The notes: generated from the letters alone by a model not told the origin. A stretch of DNA of 64,000 nucleotides from Pelagibacter sp047722505 (GCF_047722505.1 NZ_CP159814.1:620001-684000), one strand, 5' to 3'; positions 18,086-26,973 are shown, numbered from the stretch's first letter. Translations and numbers: made by a program.

Positions 18086-19377
18086 TAATTATAGATTCTA
18101 ATAAACGTAGGATATTTAAGAATATTTTTATTTTTTTTGAAGATAGAAAGACAATTCATAAAATTAAGTTCATTAGTTTTATGTGTAATAATAACAATAG
18201 TTGCTTTATTATTTTTCTTTTCAGGTGTTTGAATTAATCTTTTTACTGAAATTCTATACTTAGCCAGTCTATTAGTGATTGTAGATAAAACACCTGGCTT
18301 ATCTTTAACTTCAAATCTTAAATAAAAAGAATTTGAATAATTATCAACATTGTAACATTTAATAACTTTACGTTTATTATTTGAAATGCCAAAGGGTTTT
18401 TTTATATTACCTCTTAAAATTGAAAATAAATCTGACAATAAAGATGATGATGTGGGACCGGGCCCAGCACCTTCTCCTTGTAATATTGTTTCACCAACTG
18501 GTTTTCCATCAAGAATAACAGCATTCATAACTCCACCAACATTACCAATATACGAATTTTTTTTAACCAAACATGGATGTACAGTTTCAAAAAGTTGATT
18601 ATTAATAAGTTCAGAAATACCTAATAACTTGATACGTAAATTTAATTGATTAGCAATTTCTATGTCTTTTAATTCAATTTTTTCAATACCTTCCATTAAA
18701 CATTTATGTTTTGAAATTTTAGTATTAAATGCAAGAGAAGATAAAATTCTTACTTTAGCAAATGCATCAAAGCCGTTTAAATCTAACTTAGGGTTTCCTG
18801 GCTCAGCATAACCTAATTTTTGTGCTTTTTTTAATACGTTAGTAAAACTATCGCTTAAATTCTCCATTTCAGACAGAATGTAATTTGAGGTACCATTTAA
18901 TATTCCATAAACTTTAGAAATTTTATTTGTTGCAAGTCCTTCTTTGATGGTACGCAATATTGGAATTCCACCCGCTACAGATGCTTCAAACTCTAAATTA
19001 ACTTTATTATCCTCAGCAAGTTTAGCTAGATAATCACCATGTTTAGAAATAAGCGCTTTATTCGGTGTAACAACATGTATCTTATTTTTTAATGCAGTTT
19101 CTACAACTTTTTTTGATATACCATCTGATAAACCAATAGCTTCAAATAAAATATCTACTTTGATTTTATCAAAAATTTCTAATGGGTTTTTAAAAAATAT
19201 TTTCTTATTAACTTTAAATCTTCTCTTTTTAGAAATACTTCTTGCTGAAAGAGCCACTACATTAATCTTTTTACCTGTCTTAATCTCAATTTCTTTTTTT
19301 TTGATATTTAGTTCATTTAACAAATAAATACCAACCTGACCTAAACCAACTACAGCAATGTTTACATTAATTTTCAT
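18085..19377 (-). CDS. hom: Homoserine dehydrogenase
   Basis: This 430-residue monofunctional enzyme has an N-terminal NAD(P)-binding fold (GLGQVGIYLLNEL near 11-23), the central VVTPNKALISKHGDYL, the signature EASVAGGIPILRTIKEGLA with GILNGTSNYIL, and a C-terminal ACT domain from about residue 350 (RFEVKDKPGVLSTITNRLAKY). It reduces aspartate semialdehyde to homoserine for threonine and methionine. The ACT domain implies amino-acid feedback, usually by threonine. It lies in a reverse-strand run with argC and a small lipoprotein gene. Confidence 0.95.
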   Translation of the reverse strand: MKINVNIAVVGLGQVGIYLLNELNIKKKEIEIKTGKKINVVALSARSISKKRRFKVNKKIFFKNPLEIFDKIKVDILFEAIGLSDGISKKVVETALKNKIHVVTPNKALISKHGDYLAKLAEDNKVNLEFEASVAGGIPILRTIKEGLATNKISKVYGILNGTSNYILSEMENLSDSFTNVLKKAQKLGYAEPGNPKLDLNGFDAFAKVRILSSLAFNTKISKHKCLMEGIEKIELKDIEIANQLNLRIKLLGISELINNQLFETVHPCLVKKNSYIGNVGGVMNAVILDGKPVGETILQGEGAGPGPTSSSLLSDLFSILRGNIKKPFGISNNKRKVIKCYNVDNYSNSFYLRFEVKDKPGVLSTITNRLAKYRISVKRLIQTPEKKNNKATIVIITHKTNELNFMNCLSIFKKNKNILKYPTFIRIYN

Positions 19378-19590
19378 TTAATTATTTATATCAGGGTAAT
19401 CTGAATTTTTTGAATATTCTTTAAGAAATGATTCAAATTCATCGAATGACATTTCTTTAAAATCTGCATCCTGTACATCCACACTAGAAGTCTTAGTTTC
19501 TTTAATAGTTTCATTATTCAAATTAATTGAATTTCTATCTAAATTGCAGGATGATAAAATAAATAAAAAAATTAGAATTAAGTATTTCAT
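19378..19590 (-). CDS. Small predicted lipoprotein
   Basis: This 70-residue protein has a hydrophobic signal (LILIFLFILSSC) with a lipobox ending at Cys15. The remaining 55 residues are acidic and Asn/Ser-rich, with no recognisable domain (…SFDEFESFLKEYSKNSDYPD). It would be anchored in the envelope. It sits between argC (4-base overlap with argC's end) and hom, so it is likely translated with them. Function is unknown. Confidence 0.7.
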   Translation of the reverse strand: MKYLILIFLFILSSCNLDRNSINLNNETIKETKTSSVDVQDADFKEMSFDEFESFLKEYSKNSDYPDINN

Positions 19591-20609
19591 TTCAGTCCTT
19601 TTGTTTCTTTAAAATCAAATCTAATATTCATATTCTGTATGGCTTGACCTGCCCCACCTTTAATCAAATTATCAATTGATGACAAAATTATAGCTTTATT
19701 TTTATACTTAGTTTCACAAATTGATATATGACAATTATTTGTATTAATTACGTCATTTGTGCTTATTAAAGAATTAATCTTTAAAACTTTAATGAAGCTT
19801 TTTTTAATGTAATGATCATTTAACGTTTTTCTTAATTTTTTAATATTAGCACCCTTCTTAAGATCAACATAAATTGTACTTAGTATGCCCCTGAACATTG
19901 GTGTTAAGTGTGGAGTGAATGTAAAAGTTAATTTTTTTTTAGTGTAATTATTTAATTCTTGTTCGATTTCAGAATTATGTCTATGAAATCCAACACCATA
20001 AGCACTTAAAGACTCATAAAGATTTTTATTTTTGTATTTTTTGTGAACACTTCTACCCGCCCCTGAGTATCCTGATTTAGAGTCTAAAATTATATTATCT
20101 ACTTTTATTAGATTATTTTTAATCAATGGAATTAGTGGGAGAAGTACTGATGTTGGGTAGCAACCAGGGCAACCAATAATATTAAACTTTTTAATTTTGT
20201 TGCCTGTAATTTCAGGTAATGAATAAATTGATTTTCTAATATTCGATATAGATTTATGTTTTTGCTTGTACCATTTCAAATATGAGGAAGCGTTGTTAAG
20301 TCTAAAATCTGCAGCTAAATCAATGAGTACATTATGTTTTAATAAATCATTAGAAATAGTTTGTGCTTCGCCGTTGGGTAATGCTGTAAAAATCAAATCT
20401 ACATTTTTTAAAAACGATTTATTATATTTTACTATCTTAGGTAGTTTTTTTAAGTTTAAAGATTTTTCAAAAGTGACAATATTTTTTCCAACTGAAGAAT
20501 TGCCACAAAGATATTTAATATAAACATTCTTGTGTTTAATTAGTAATTTTATTAATTGAATACCGATATAACCAGTAGATCCAGCAACTAATACATTAAG
20601 CTTGGGCAT
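19587..20609 (-). CDS. argC: N-acetyl-gamma-glutamyl-phosphate reductase
   Basis: This 340-residue protein has the NAD(P) loop GSTGYIGIQLIKLL at the N terminus, ALPNGEAQ, the catalytic Cys in GCPGCYPTS near residue 148, and SGYSGAGR. It reduces N-acetylglutamyl phosphate to the semialdehyde in arginine synthesis. It is downstream of rpsI-rplM, an order common in Alphaproteobacteria. Confidence 0.95.
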   Translation of the reverse strand: MPKLNVLVAGSTGYIGIQLIKLLIKHKNVYIKYLCGNSSVGKNIVTFEKSLNLKKLPKIVKYNKSFLKNVDLIFTALPNGEAQTISNDLLKHNVLIDLAADFRLNNASSYLKWYKQKHKSISNIRKSIYSLPEITGNKIKKFNIIGCPGCYPTSVLLPLIPLIKNNLIKVDNIILDSKSGYSGAGRSVHKKYKNKNLYESLSAYGVGFHRHNSEIEQELNNYTKKKLTFTFTPHLTPMFRGILSTIYVDLKKGANIKKLRKTLNDHYIKKSFIKVLKINSLISTNDVINTNNCHISICETKYKNKAIILSSIDNLIKGGAGQAIQNMNIRFDFKETKGLK

Positions 20610-20642
20610 TGTTTATTATAACTAATTTGAAATAAAAAAGAA

Positions 20643-21092
20643 TTATCTTTTTGAGAATTGGAAGCTTCTTCTTGCTTTTCTACGACCAGGTTTTTTTCTC
20701 TCAACTGATCTAGAATCTCTAGTATTTAGCTTTTCAGTCTTAAGTACCGCTCTATTCTCAGAATCAAATAAGATTAGTGCTTTAGCTATGCCATGAACCA
20801 TTGCACCAGCTTGACCTGTGTGACCACCACCTGCAACACTACATCTTACATCATAATCTGTTGCTTGGTTTATAATTTCAAATGGCCTTGTAATTTGCAT
20901 TTTGTGACTTCCACTAGTGAAATATTCATCCATAGTTCTGCCATTTACATAAATTTTACCAGTACCTTTTTTCACCCAAATTTTTGCAATAGATTTTTTT
21001 CTTCTACCCGTTGCATATTTACTATCTTTAAAATCTAATTTGATTTTAGGTTTTTTTGAAGATACTTTTGCTGGTGTGGCTACTGTTTCCAT
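20643..21092 (-). CDS. rpsI: 30S ribosomal protein S9
   Basis: This 149-residue protein has about 20 extra N-terminal residues before the S9 core (YATGRRKKSIAKIWVKKGTGKIYVNG). It ends with RKKPGRRKARRSFQFSKR, the conserved tail that reaches the P-site tRNA. It follows rplM by one base, the universal rplM-rpsI pair. Confidence 0.98.
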   Translation of the reverse strand: METVATPAKVSSKKPKIKLDFKDSKYATGRRKKSIAKIWVKKGTGKIYVNGRTMDEYFTSGSHKMQITRPFEIINQATDYDVRCSVAGGGHTGQAGAMVHGIAKALILFDSENRAVLKTEKLNTRDSRSVERKKPGRRKARRSFQFSKR

Positions 21093-21093
21093 A

Positions 21094-21555
21094 TTAATTT
21101 CTTATTAAATTTTTACTATTTAATTTACCTAGGTCTAAAAATTTAGGGTTTTGTGCTGCATGAGGGTGCTCTTCACCAGCATAAATTTTAACTTTTGTTA
21201 ATTGTTTTCTACCTAAAACTCCACCAGGTAACATTCTTTTAATAGCTAATTTTAGTGTCTCACCAGGTTTGTTTTTTTCTAATAATTTTTCAGGAGTAAT
21301 TTCTTTAATTCCACCAGGGTGCCCAGTGTGTCTGTAGTATTTTTTATCTTTGAATTTTTTTCCTGTAAATTTTGCTTGCTCAACATTTTTAACTACAACA
21401 AAATCGCCATCATCCATGTGAGGTGTATAAGTAGTTTTATTTTTTCCTCTAACAATCATAGCAATAATTGATGCTAATCTTCCAACTACAGCATTTTTAG
21501 CGTCTATCTCGAACCAGTTACTGCTTAATTCACTACTTTTTAGAAATTTTGTCAT
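21094..21555 (-). CDS. rplM: 50S ribosomal protein L13
   Basis: The open frame extends to 21618, but L13 proteins start shortly before the W-F-E/D-x-D-A segment. The ATG at 21555 gives 153 residues beginning MTKFLKSSELSSNWFEID, so I use it. The core has AVVGRLAS, YTPHMDDGDFVVVKN, TGHPGGIK and GMLPGGVLGR-like text (KRMLPGGVLGR). It is divergent from metY; the 212-base space between them holds the riboswitch and both promoters. Confidence 0.96.
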   Translation of the reverse strand: MTKFLKSSELSSNWFEIDAKNAVVGRLASIIAMIVRGKNKTTYTPHMDDGDFVVVKNVEQAKFTGKKFKDKKYYRHTGHPGGIKEITPEKLLEKNKPGETLKLAIKRMLPGGVLGRKQLTKVKIYAGEEHPHAAQNPKFLDLGKLNSKNLIRN

Positions 21556-21638
21556 TGTGCGAGGATTAATACTATTATTAGATATAATGTCAATTTTATA
21601 TTTCTCTTGTAATATCATACTTAAATGATAGTTTGATT

Positions 21639-21683
21639 ATGCCGATTTGTTCCTATTGCAGGCTAGTTAATGCTAAAAAGGAT
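21639..21683 (+). promoter_or_regulatory. SAM-II-like riboswitch aptamer upstream of metY
   Basis: GCC (21641-21643) pairs with GGC (21661-21663). The loop GATTTGTTCCTATTGCA ends in TTGCA, which can pair with TGC (21671-21673) at the start of TGCTAAAAAGGA, giving the H-type pseudoknot of SAM-II. The loop text and the GCTAAAAAGG tail match my memory of the SAM-II consensus closely. It is the first of two in tandem and would sense S-adenosylmethionine. Assigned by eye, not by covariance search. Confidence 0.65.
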
Positions 21684-21700
21684 TTTTCACACACATTATC

Positions 21701-21760
21701 GGTAGGCACATTTGAACTGTATTGTACGCCTTGCATTAAGCAAAAGTACTAAAAAAGGAG
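21701..21760 (+). promoter_or_regulatory. SAM-V-like riboswitch covering the metY ribosome binding site
   Basis: GGC (21705-21707) pairs with GCC (21728-21730), and GTAC (21724-21727) pairs with GTAC (21746-21749), forming a pseudoknot of the same shape as the upstream SAM-II element. The 3' strand runs into CTAAAAAAGGAG, so the Shine-Dalgarno AAGGAG (21755-21760), 7 bases before the metY ATG, would be masked when SAM binds. This is the arrangement described for the marine SAM-V class in Pelagibacter. Regulation would be translational. Confidence 0.65.
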
Positions 21761-21767
21761 TATTAAG

Positions 21768-23096
21768 ATGAGCACAAAAAGACAAAACCCTGAGACTATA
21801 GCCATACATGGTGGTGATTACAGAAGCGATCCAACAACAAAAGCAGTAGCTGTTCCAATTTACAGAACAACATCGTATCAGTTCGATAGCACCGAACATG
21901 CTGCAAATTTGTTTGCCCTTAAAGAGTTTGGAAATATTTATACAAGAATAATGAATCCGACAAATGATGCTCTTGAAAAAAGAGTTGCTTCACTAGAGGG
22001 AGGTTTAGCCTGTTTAACAGTAGCATCTGGACAAACAGCATCATCTTTTGCAATTTTAAACGTTGCACAAGCTGGAGATAATATAGTTAGCTCAACAGAT
22101 TTATACGGAGGCACTATATCGTTATTTACACACACTTTAAGTAAGCTTGGCATTGAAGTTAGATATGCAGACCCTTCTGATCCAAAAAACTTTGAAAAAG
22201 CTGTTGATGATAAAACTAGAGCTTTTTATGGTGAGACTTTACCAAATCCTTATTTGAGAGTTTTTCCAATTAAAGAAGTTTCTGATATTGGTAAAAAATA
22301 CAACATACCATTAATAATGGACAACACAGCTGCACCTGTAATTTGCAAACCTTTAGAACATGGTGCTGCTATAGTAGTTTATTCACTAACTAAATATATA
22401 GGTGGTCACGGTACAGTTGTAGGTGGAGCTTTGGTTGATGGTGGTAATTTTGATTGGACAGCTGATCCAAAAAGACAACCTCTATTTAATGAGCCTGACG
22501 CAAGTTATGGTGGTGCAGTTTGGGGAAAAGTGGTTCCAGAATTAACTGGGGCTAATGTTTCTTTTGCAGTAAGAGCTCGGGTTACATTGCTAAGAGATCT
22601 TGGTTCTGCCCTATCACCTGACAACGCATTTGGAATTATTCAAGGCCTTGAAACAGTTGCCCTTAGAATGAAACAGCACTGCTCAAATGCATCAAAGGTT
22701 GTTGACTATTTAAAGAAAAACAAAGAAGTGGCTAGAGTAATTTATCCAACAGAACACGAAGGTAAAATTGCAGATCGTGCTAAAAAATATCTTAATAACG
22801 GGAATGGTGGTTTAGTTGGTATTGAACTCAAAGGAGGTATTGAAGCAGGTAAAAGGTTTATAGAGTCTTTAAAGATGTTTTATCATGTTGCAAATATCGG
22901 CGATGCAAGAAGTTTAGCAATTCATCCTGCAACAACAACTCATAGTCAGTTAACAGAAAAAGAATTGTTAGCTTCGGGTGTTACTCCTGGATACGTAAGA
23001 TTATGCATTGGTATAGAACATATAGATGACATTATTGAAGATTTAGACCAAGCATTAAATAAATCTTCAAAGGGAAATTTGAAAGCAGTTAGTTAG
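21768..23096 (+). CDS. metY: O-acetylhomoserine aminocarboxypropyltransferase (sulfhydrylase)
   Basis: This 442-residue PLP enzyme of the Cys/Met metabolism family starts TIAIHGG after a few residues. It contains the substrate loop IYTRIMNPTNDALEKRVASLEGG, and the PLP lysine is in VYSLTKYIGGHG near residue 209. Length, the Y in SLTKY and the GGNFDW segment favour MetY over MetB/MetZ. It makes homocysteine from O-acetylhomoserine and sulfide, giving direct sulfur assimilation into methionine. A tandem SAM riboswitch sits in the leader with a strong AAGGAG. It overlaps the convergent COX15 gene by 8 bases. Confidence 0.95.
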   Translation: MSTKRQNPETIAIHGGDYRSDPTTKAVAVPIYRTTSYQFDSTEHAANLFALKEFGNIYTRIMNPTNDALEKRVASLEGGLACLTVASGQTASSFAILNVAQAGDNIVSSTDLYGGTISLFTHTLSKLGIEVRYADPSDPKNFEKAVDDKTRAFYGETLPNPYLRVFPIKEVSDIGKKYNIPLIMDNTAAPVICKPLEHGAAIVVYSLTKYIGGHGTVVGGALVDGGNFDWTADPKRQPLFNEPDASYGGAVWGKVVPELTGANVSFAVRARVTLLRDLGSALSPDNAFGIIQGLETVALRMKQHCSNASKVVDYLKKNKEVARVIYPTEHEGKIADRAKKYLNNGNGGLVGIELKGGIEAGKRFIESLKMFYHVANIGDARSLAIHPATTTHSQLTEKELLASGVTPGYVRLCIGIEHIDDIIEDLDQALNKSSKGNLKAVS

Positions 23097-24099
23097 AGTT
23101 TTTGTATAATATCAAAAGATAAGAACTCAAAACCAATATTGAGCCTAGCTGGTGTAGTGACGCGTATTTAAGCTCTACACCAGAAATTAAAGTTACAATC
23201 CCTAAAAAAATTTGAATTAAGATAGCAAAATCAAAAAATAACATATATTTAAAATTATATTTTTTTTTAAAATAGATAAAATTCAAAACAATTATAAAAA
23301 ATAAAAGTAAATAAGCAATCAATCTATGCAAAAATTGAACAATAGATGGATTACTTAATAATTGAATATTAATTAAATCTTTATAGACAACATCATTTGG
23401 GAAAAAGCTACCGTTCATATCGGGCCATGAATTATATATAAGTCCACCATCTAAGCCTGATAAAAAAGCACCCAATACAATCTGTAAAACTATTAACTTA
23501 AGAATGAATAATAAAAGTAAATTTGAAATTTTTATGTGAAATTTTTTTATTTTATAAATATCTAAAATATACCAAAAAATTAAACATAAGATAAATAAAG
23601 CTAAAGACAAATGAATACTAAGTCTAAAGTGACTAACGTCGTTATTTTCAATTAATCCACTAGATACCATATACCAACCAATAAATCCTTGAAGGCACAC
23701 AAGGAAAAATATCCAATAATATTTATTCGAATAAATTTGGGTATTTTTAAAATATAAACTAAAGAAAAGCAAAGGTACTAAAGTAAATAGACCAACAAAT
23801 CTTGCTAACAATCTATGAGCATACTCCCAATAGAAAATTACTTTAAACTCATCTAAAGACATACCGTAATTAATATTTAGATATTCGGGTATTTTTTTAT
23901 ACTCTGAAAAATAAAAGTTCCATTCAGTAATATTGAGTGGTGGCAGAATTCCAGTAAAGAGTTCCCAAGCAGTGATGGATAGACCTGAGTCTGTTAATCT
24001 AGTAAGGCCACCAACTGCCACCATAAGAACAATTAATGAAAATAAAGTTATTAACCATAATTTTAAATATTTTATATAGTTGTCGCTATTTACAAACAT
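23089..24099 (-). CDS. ctaA: Heme A synthase (COX15/CtaA type 2)
   Basis: This 336-residue membrane protein has about eight helices. The conserved histidines sit in WEYAHRLLARF, FRLSIHLSLAL, QFLHRLIAYLL and YASLHQLGSI; VGGLTRLTDSGLSITAWE near the N terminus is the family signature. It oxidises the C8 methyl of heme O to make heme A for aa3-type cytochrome oxidase in the inner membrane. It stands alone, convergent with metY and divergent from the chorismate mutase gene. Confidence 0.95.
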   Translation of the reverse strand: MFVNSDNYIKYLKLWLITLFSLIVLMVAVGGLTRLTDSGLSITAWELFTGILPPLNITEWNFYFSEYKKIPEYLNINYGMSLDEFKVIFYWEYAHRLLARFVGLFTLVPLLFFSLYFKNTQIYSNKYYWIFFLVCLQGFIGWYMVSSGLIENNDVSHFRLSIHLSLALFILCLIFWYILDIYKIKKFHIKISNLLLLFILKLIVLQIVLGAFLSGLDGGLIYNSWPDMNGSFFPNDVVYKDLINIQLLSNPSIVQFLHRLIAYLLLFFIIVLNFIYFKKKYNFKYMLFFDFAILIQIFLGIVTLISGVELKYASLHQLGSILVLSSYLLILYKNSN

Positions 24100-24141
24100 A
24101 AATTATACTTATAATAATTATCTTAATAACCAATTGAATAA

Positions 24142-24432
24142 ATGTCGCCTACTAATAAAAAAAAACTAAATCAAATTAGAATAAAGCTTGATAGGCTTGA
24201 TAATGATTTGCTTAAATTAATCAAAAAAAGATCATCGCTAGTTAATGAGGTGTTAAAAATAAAAATCTATAAGAAAGAAATAATTGATCAAAAAAGGATC
24301 AATTATATTCTTAAAAAGATTAAAAAAAGATCAACACAAATGAATATAGACCCAAAAATTACTAATAGAATATGGAAGAATATGATTTGGTCTTTTATTG
24401 ATTACGAAAAAAGAAACTTTAGTAAAAAATAA
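24142..24432 (+). CDS. Chorismate mutase, AroQ class
   Basis: This 96-residue all-helical protein follows the AroQ pattern: IRIKLDRLDNDLLKLIKKRSSLVNEVLKIK for helix 1 with the catalytic Arg and Lys, then DQKRINYILKKI and the third helix. It converts chorismate to prephenate for Phe and Tyr. It is the standalone short form with no PheA/TyrA domain. It ends 2 bases before the convergent rpmG stop. Confidence 0.85.
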   Translation: MSPTNKKKLNQIRIKLDRLDNDLLKLIKKRSSLVNEVLKIKIYKKEIIDQKRINYILKKIKKRSTQMNIDPKITNRIWKNMIWSFIDYEKRNFSKK

Positions 24433-24434
24433 TA

Positions 24435-24626
24435 CTATTTGCTATGTGGAGGTAATTTTTTTTCCACAAACATTTCATGTTTTCTTGTAGAGGGATTATA
24501 TTTCTTTGCAGATAATTTAACTTTAGCTTTTTCACCACCAGCTGGTTTTTTAACATAATAGAAAAATGGACTATCAGGTTTAGCCTCTGGTACTAGTCTA
24601 ACTTTAACGTGTGTTTTTTTTGCCAT
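24435..24626 (-). CDS. rpmG: 50S ribosomal protein L33
   Basis: This 63-residue basic protein follows the pattern MAKKTHVKVRLVPEA...FFYYVKK, then KLSAKKYNPSTRKHEMFVEKKL, of bacterial L33. It lacks the CxxC pairs, so it is the zinc-independent form. A few extra residues (PAGGEKAK and the PPHSK tail) make it longer than the usual 55. It is followed on the same strand by no close gene and preceded after 1 base by merR. Confidence 0.93.
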   Translation of the reverse strand: MAKKTHVKVRLVPEAKPDSPFFYYVKKPAGGEKAKVKLSAKKYNPSTRKHEMFVEKKLPPHSK

Positions 24627-24627
24627 A

Positions 24628-25005
24628 CTATTTTAAACTTTTAATTTTTTTTATTAAATCTGAAATCTTTTTAAGTTTATTTCTTAAACTATAATCAGCA
24701 TTTATAGAATTATTTGCTAATTCGTCAAGTTTTAATGATTTATCAGAATTAAGAACTTTTTTAACACCAATAATTGTCATTCCTTGAACTTTGAGTAGAT
24801 ATTTAACTTTTTTTAAAACCTCAATTGTATCATTATTATAATACCTTCTATTGCCGTTTAAAATTTTTGGCTTAATTTGCTTAAATTCTTTCTCCCAAAA
24901 ACGAATGGTATGAGTATTTAAGGTTCCTTTTTTCTTATTTATAAGGTCAAGAATTTTAGCAACCTCACTTATTGATTTATAAGCGTCATTATTTTTATGA
25001 ATCAT
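24628..25005 (-). CDS. MerR-family transcriptional regulator
   Basis: This 125-residue protein has the winged-helix MerR head SISEVAKILDL with HTIRFWEKEFKQIKPK and NRRYYNNDTIEVLKKVKYLL, then a short coiled coil. No C-terminal cysteine metal site is visible. A small MerR protein directly after ihfA is a conserved alphaproteobacterial arrangement; its effector is unknown. It overlaps the ihfA end by 11 bases. Confidence 0.9.
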   Translation of the reverse strand: MIHKNNDAYKSISEVAKILDLINKKKGTLNTHTIRFWEKEFKQIKPKILNGNRRYYNNDTIEVLKKVKYLLKVQGMTIIGVKKVLNSDKSLKLDELANNSINADYSLRNKLKKISDLIKKIKSLK

Positions 25006-25297
25006 TCTTAGAATTTACCAAATCTTTAAATTCCCTAGAAGCTTTAAATAGAACGACATCTCTATTAGATATGGTTGTTTGTTCTTTAGTTTTGGGATTT
25101 CGACCAATTCTGCTTTTTTTGGACCTTATAGAAAAAGTACCAAATTTTGAGAGTTTTAATTTTTTTTCTTTTTTTAAATTTTCGACTATTGTAATTAGAA
25201 AATCTTCTATCAAATTTTCAGATATACTTTTTGAAAAACCAATTTGCATATAAATTGAATTTATAAGGTCTTTTTTTGTTAAGTTAGTTTTTTGCAT
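24995..25297 (-). CDS. ihfA: Integration host factor, alpha subunit
   Basis: This 100-residue protein of the HU/IHF family has the opening LTKKDLINSIYMQIGFSKSISENLIEDFL, the KLSKFGTFSIRSKKSRIGRNPKTKE arm with the DNA-intercalating proline, and the closing ASREFKDLVN. Position between plsX and merR supports IhfA over HU. It bends DNA and takes part in site-specific recombination and transcription. It shares one base with the plsX stop. Confidence 0.93.
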   Translation of the reverse strand: MQKTNLTKKDLINSIYMQIGFSKSISENLIEDFLITIVENLKKEKKLKLSKFGTFSIRSKKSRIGRNPKTKEQTTISNRDVVLFKASREFKDLVNSKNDS

Positions 25298-26301
25298 TAA
25301 CTTATGTTGTTTCTTATCTTTTCTATTAAATTTCCACTAACAATTTTAGTGCAGACACTCAAAGAATTTGAAAAGCCTACATAATCTGTTCCGCCATGAC
25401 TCTTAATAACAGGAGAATCCAAACCTATAAAAATTGCACCATTATAAAGTCTTGGATCCAATCTTGCTTTAAATTTTTTTAAATTTGAAATATTTAGTAA
25501 AGATGAAATTTTACCAATAATATTTCCTGTCATGGCTTTCTTTAACTCACTTGTAATAAAGTTTGCAGTACCCTCCGCTGTTTTTAAAGCAACATTTCCA
25601 GTAAATCCATCTGCAACAATAACATTTACATCACCATTCATTAACTCATTGCCTTCGATATACCCTTTAAATTCAAAGCCAGCATTATTTTTTAGGTTTA
25701 GCTGTTGGTAAGTTTCTTTAATAATTTCATTACCTTTAAGTTCCTCAGACCCTATATTTAATAAAGCAACTCTTGCTGTATCATCTGGGTATAAAGATTT
25801 AAATAATGAAGATCCCATTATAGAGAAATCAATTAAATTTTTTGGACTACATTCAATATTTGCTCCCAAATCTAGGACAACACTCATGTTTTTTTTATTT
25901 GGCCATAAAGCAGAAAGAGCTGGTTTATCAATATTTTCAATCATTTTAAGGTTAAGTTTGGAAATAACAAGTAACGCCCCTGTGTTACCAGCAGAAATAA
26001 CTATATCAGATTTTTTTTCTTTAACACTTTGAATAGCTAACCACATGCTAGTATTTTTTCCTCTTTTGGCTCCCTCTAAAGGACTATCCGTACCTTTAAC
26101 AACATCTTTAGTATCAATTATTTCAAATGAAGATGTGGGTAACTGGTCATTGATACAATTATGGATTTTTTCCTTATCACCAAAAATTTGATAAAAAGTA
26201 TTAGCGTTACTCTTATAGTGATGATTAATTCCATCTATAATCTTTTTTGGTGAATTATCTCCACCCATTGCATCAACTGCAATTTTTATTAATTTGTTCA
26301 T
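25297..26301 (-). CDS. plsX: Phosphate acyltransferase PlsX
   Basis: This 334-residue protein has the N-terminal IAVDAMGGDNSPKKI, SAGNTGALLV, ALWPNKKNMSVVLDLGAN and the closing SHGGTDYVGFSNSL, all PlsX landmarks. It converts acyl-ACP to acyl-phosphate, the first step of phospholipid acylation with PlsY. It sits between rpmF and ihfA; the fabH gene that usually lies between plsX and ihfA is absent here. Confidence 0.96.
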   Translation of the reverse strand: MNKLIKIAVDAMGGDNSPKKIIDGINHHYKSNANTFYQIFGDKEKIHNCINDQLPTSSFEIIDTKDVVKGTDSPLEGAKRGKNTSMWLAIQSVKEKKSDIVISAGNTGALLVISKLNLKMIENIDKPALSALWPNKKNMSVVLDLGANIECSPKNLIDFSIMGSSLFKSLYPDDTARVALLNIGSEELKGNEIIKETYQQLNLKNNAGFEFKGYIEGNELMNGDVNVIVADGFTGNVALKTAEGTANFITSELKKAMTGNIIGKISSLLNISNLKKFKARLDPRLYNGAIFIGLDSPVIKSHGGTDYVGFSNSLSVCTKIVSGNLIEKIRNNIS

Positions 26302-26315
26302 TTAATTTAGGACTT

Positions 26316-26498
26316 TTATTCCTTAGGGTCTAAAACTTGTCTACCTCTGTACATGCCAGTCTTTAGATCTAAGTGATGAGGTAATCTATATTCTCCAGAT
26401 TTCTTATCCTCAACAATATTGGTAGATTTGAACTTCATATTCTGAGCTCTTCTCATTCCAGTTCTTGACGGTGATTGTTTTCGTTTAGGTACAGCCAT
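26316..26498 (-). CDS. rpmF: 50S ribosomal protein L32
   Basis: This 60-residue protein starts [19 protein letters not shown] and ends with [15 protein letters not shown], the L32 pattern of Alphaproteobacteria. There are no zinc cysteines. It lies just upstream of plsX on the same strand, as in most proteobacteria. Confidence 0.95.
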
Positions 26499-26505
26499 AA
26501 TAAAA

Positions 26506-26973
26506 TTAATGTTTTACTACACCTTTTATATGAGAATTTAAAGTATTATTTAATAAAAATAACTTATATTTATCAAAATATACAACTAAATAATCAATAT
26601 TCACTGCATTATCTAAAAAATTTAATAAGAGCTTTTTTTTTGATTTATTGTCTAAAGTATCCCAATTATGAATTTTATCTATCATAGCATAGAATAAATT
26701 AAGGTAATCTTTCATCTTTTTATTAATGGATTGATCACCATACCCTATCTCTCTAACACTTAATTCAACTTGTCTAAAAATATAGTCATAAATTTCTTGT
26801 AAAAGCTTCTCATTACTATCATTTTTATAAACTTTTAAAAAAAATGCAAAATGTAAGAGAAAAAATATTAATCTATCAGAAAAAGTGTCTTGATTTTTAA
26901 AATCTTTGTATAGATCTTTATTTCTAGTTAATTTAACAAAATTGTTATAAATATTAATAAACTTTAAGTTCAT
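26506..26973 (-). CDS. Ubiquinol-cytochrome c chaperone (CBP3/UQCC1-like)
   Basis: The frame is open to 27120, but the ATG at 26973 gives 155 residues starting [18 protein letters not shown]; upstream text is only a shadow of bamE. The segment [13 protein letters not shown], then [37 protein letters not shown], matches the CBP3 domain (PF03981-like). In yeast, CBP3 helps assemble cytochrome b into complex III. The start codon overlaps the divergent bamE start. The DUF177 gene usual between this and rpmF is missing. Confidence 0.85.

Noticed and set aside
21639..21753. A 37-codon forward frame with two CxxC pairs, looking like a mini zinc ribbon upstream of metY.
   Set aside because: It lies exactly over the two SAM aptamers, and its conserved-looking cysteines fall in the riboswitch stems and loops. 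It is best read as a chance frame.
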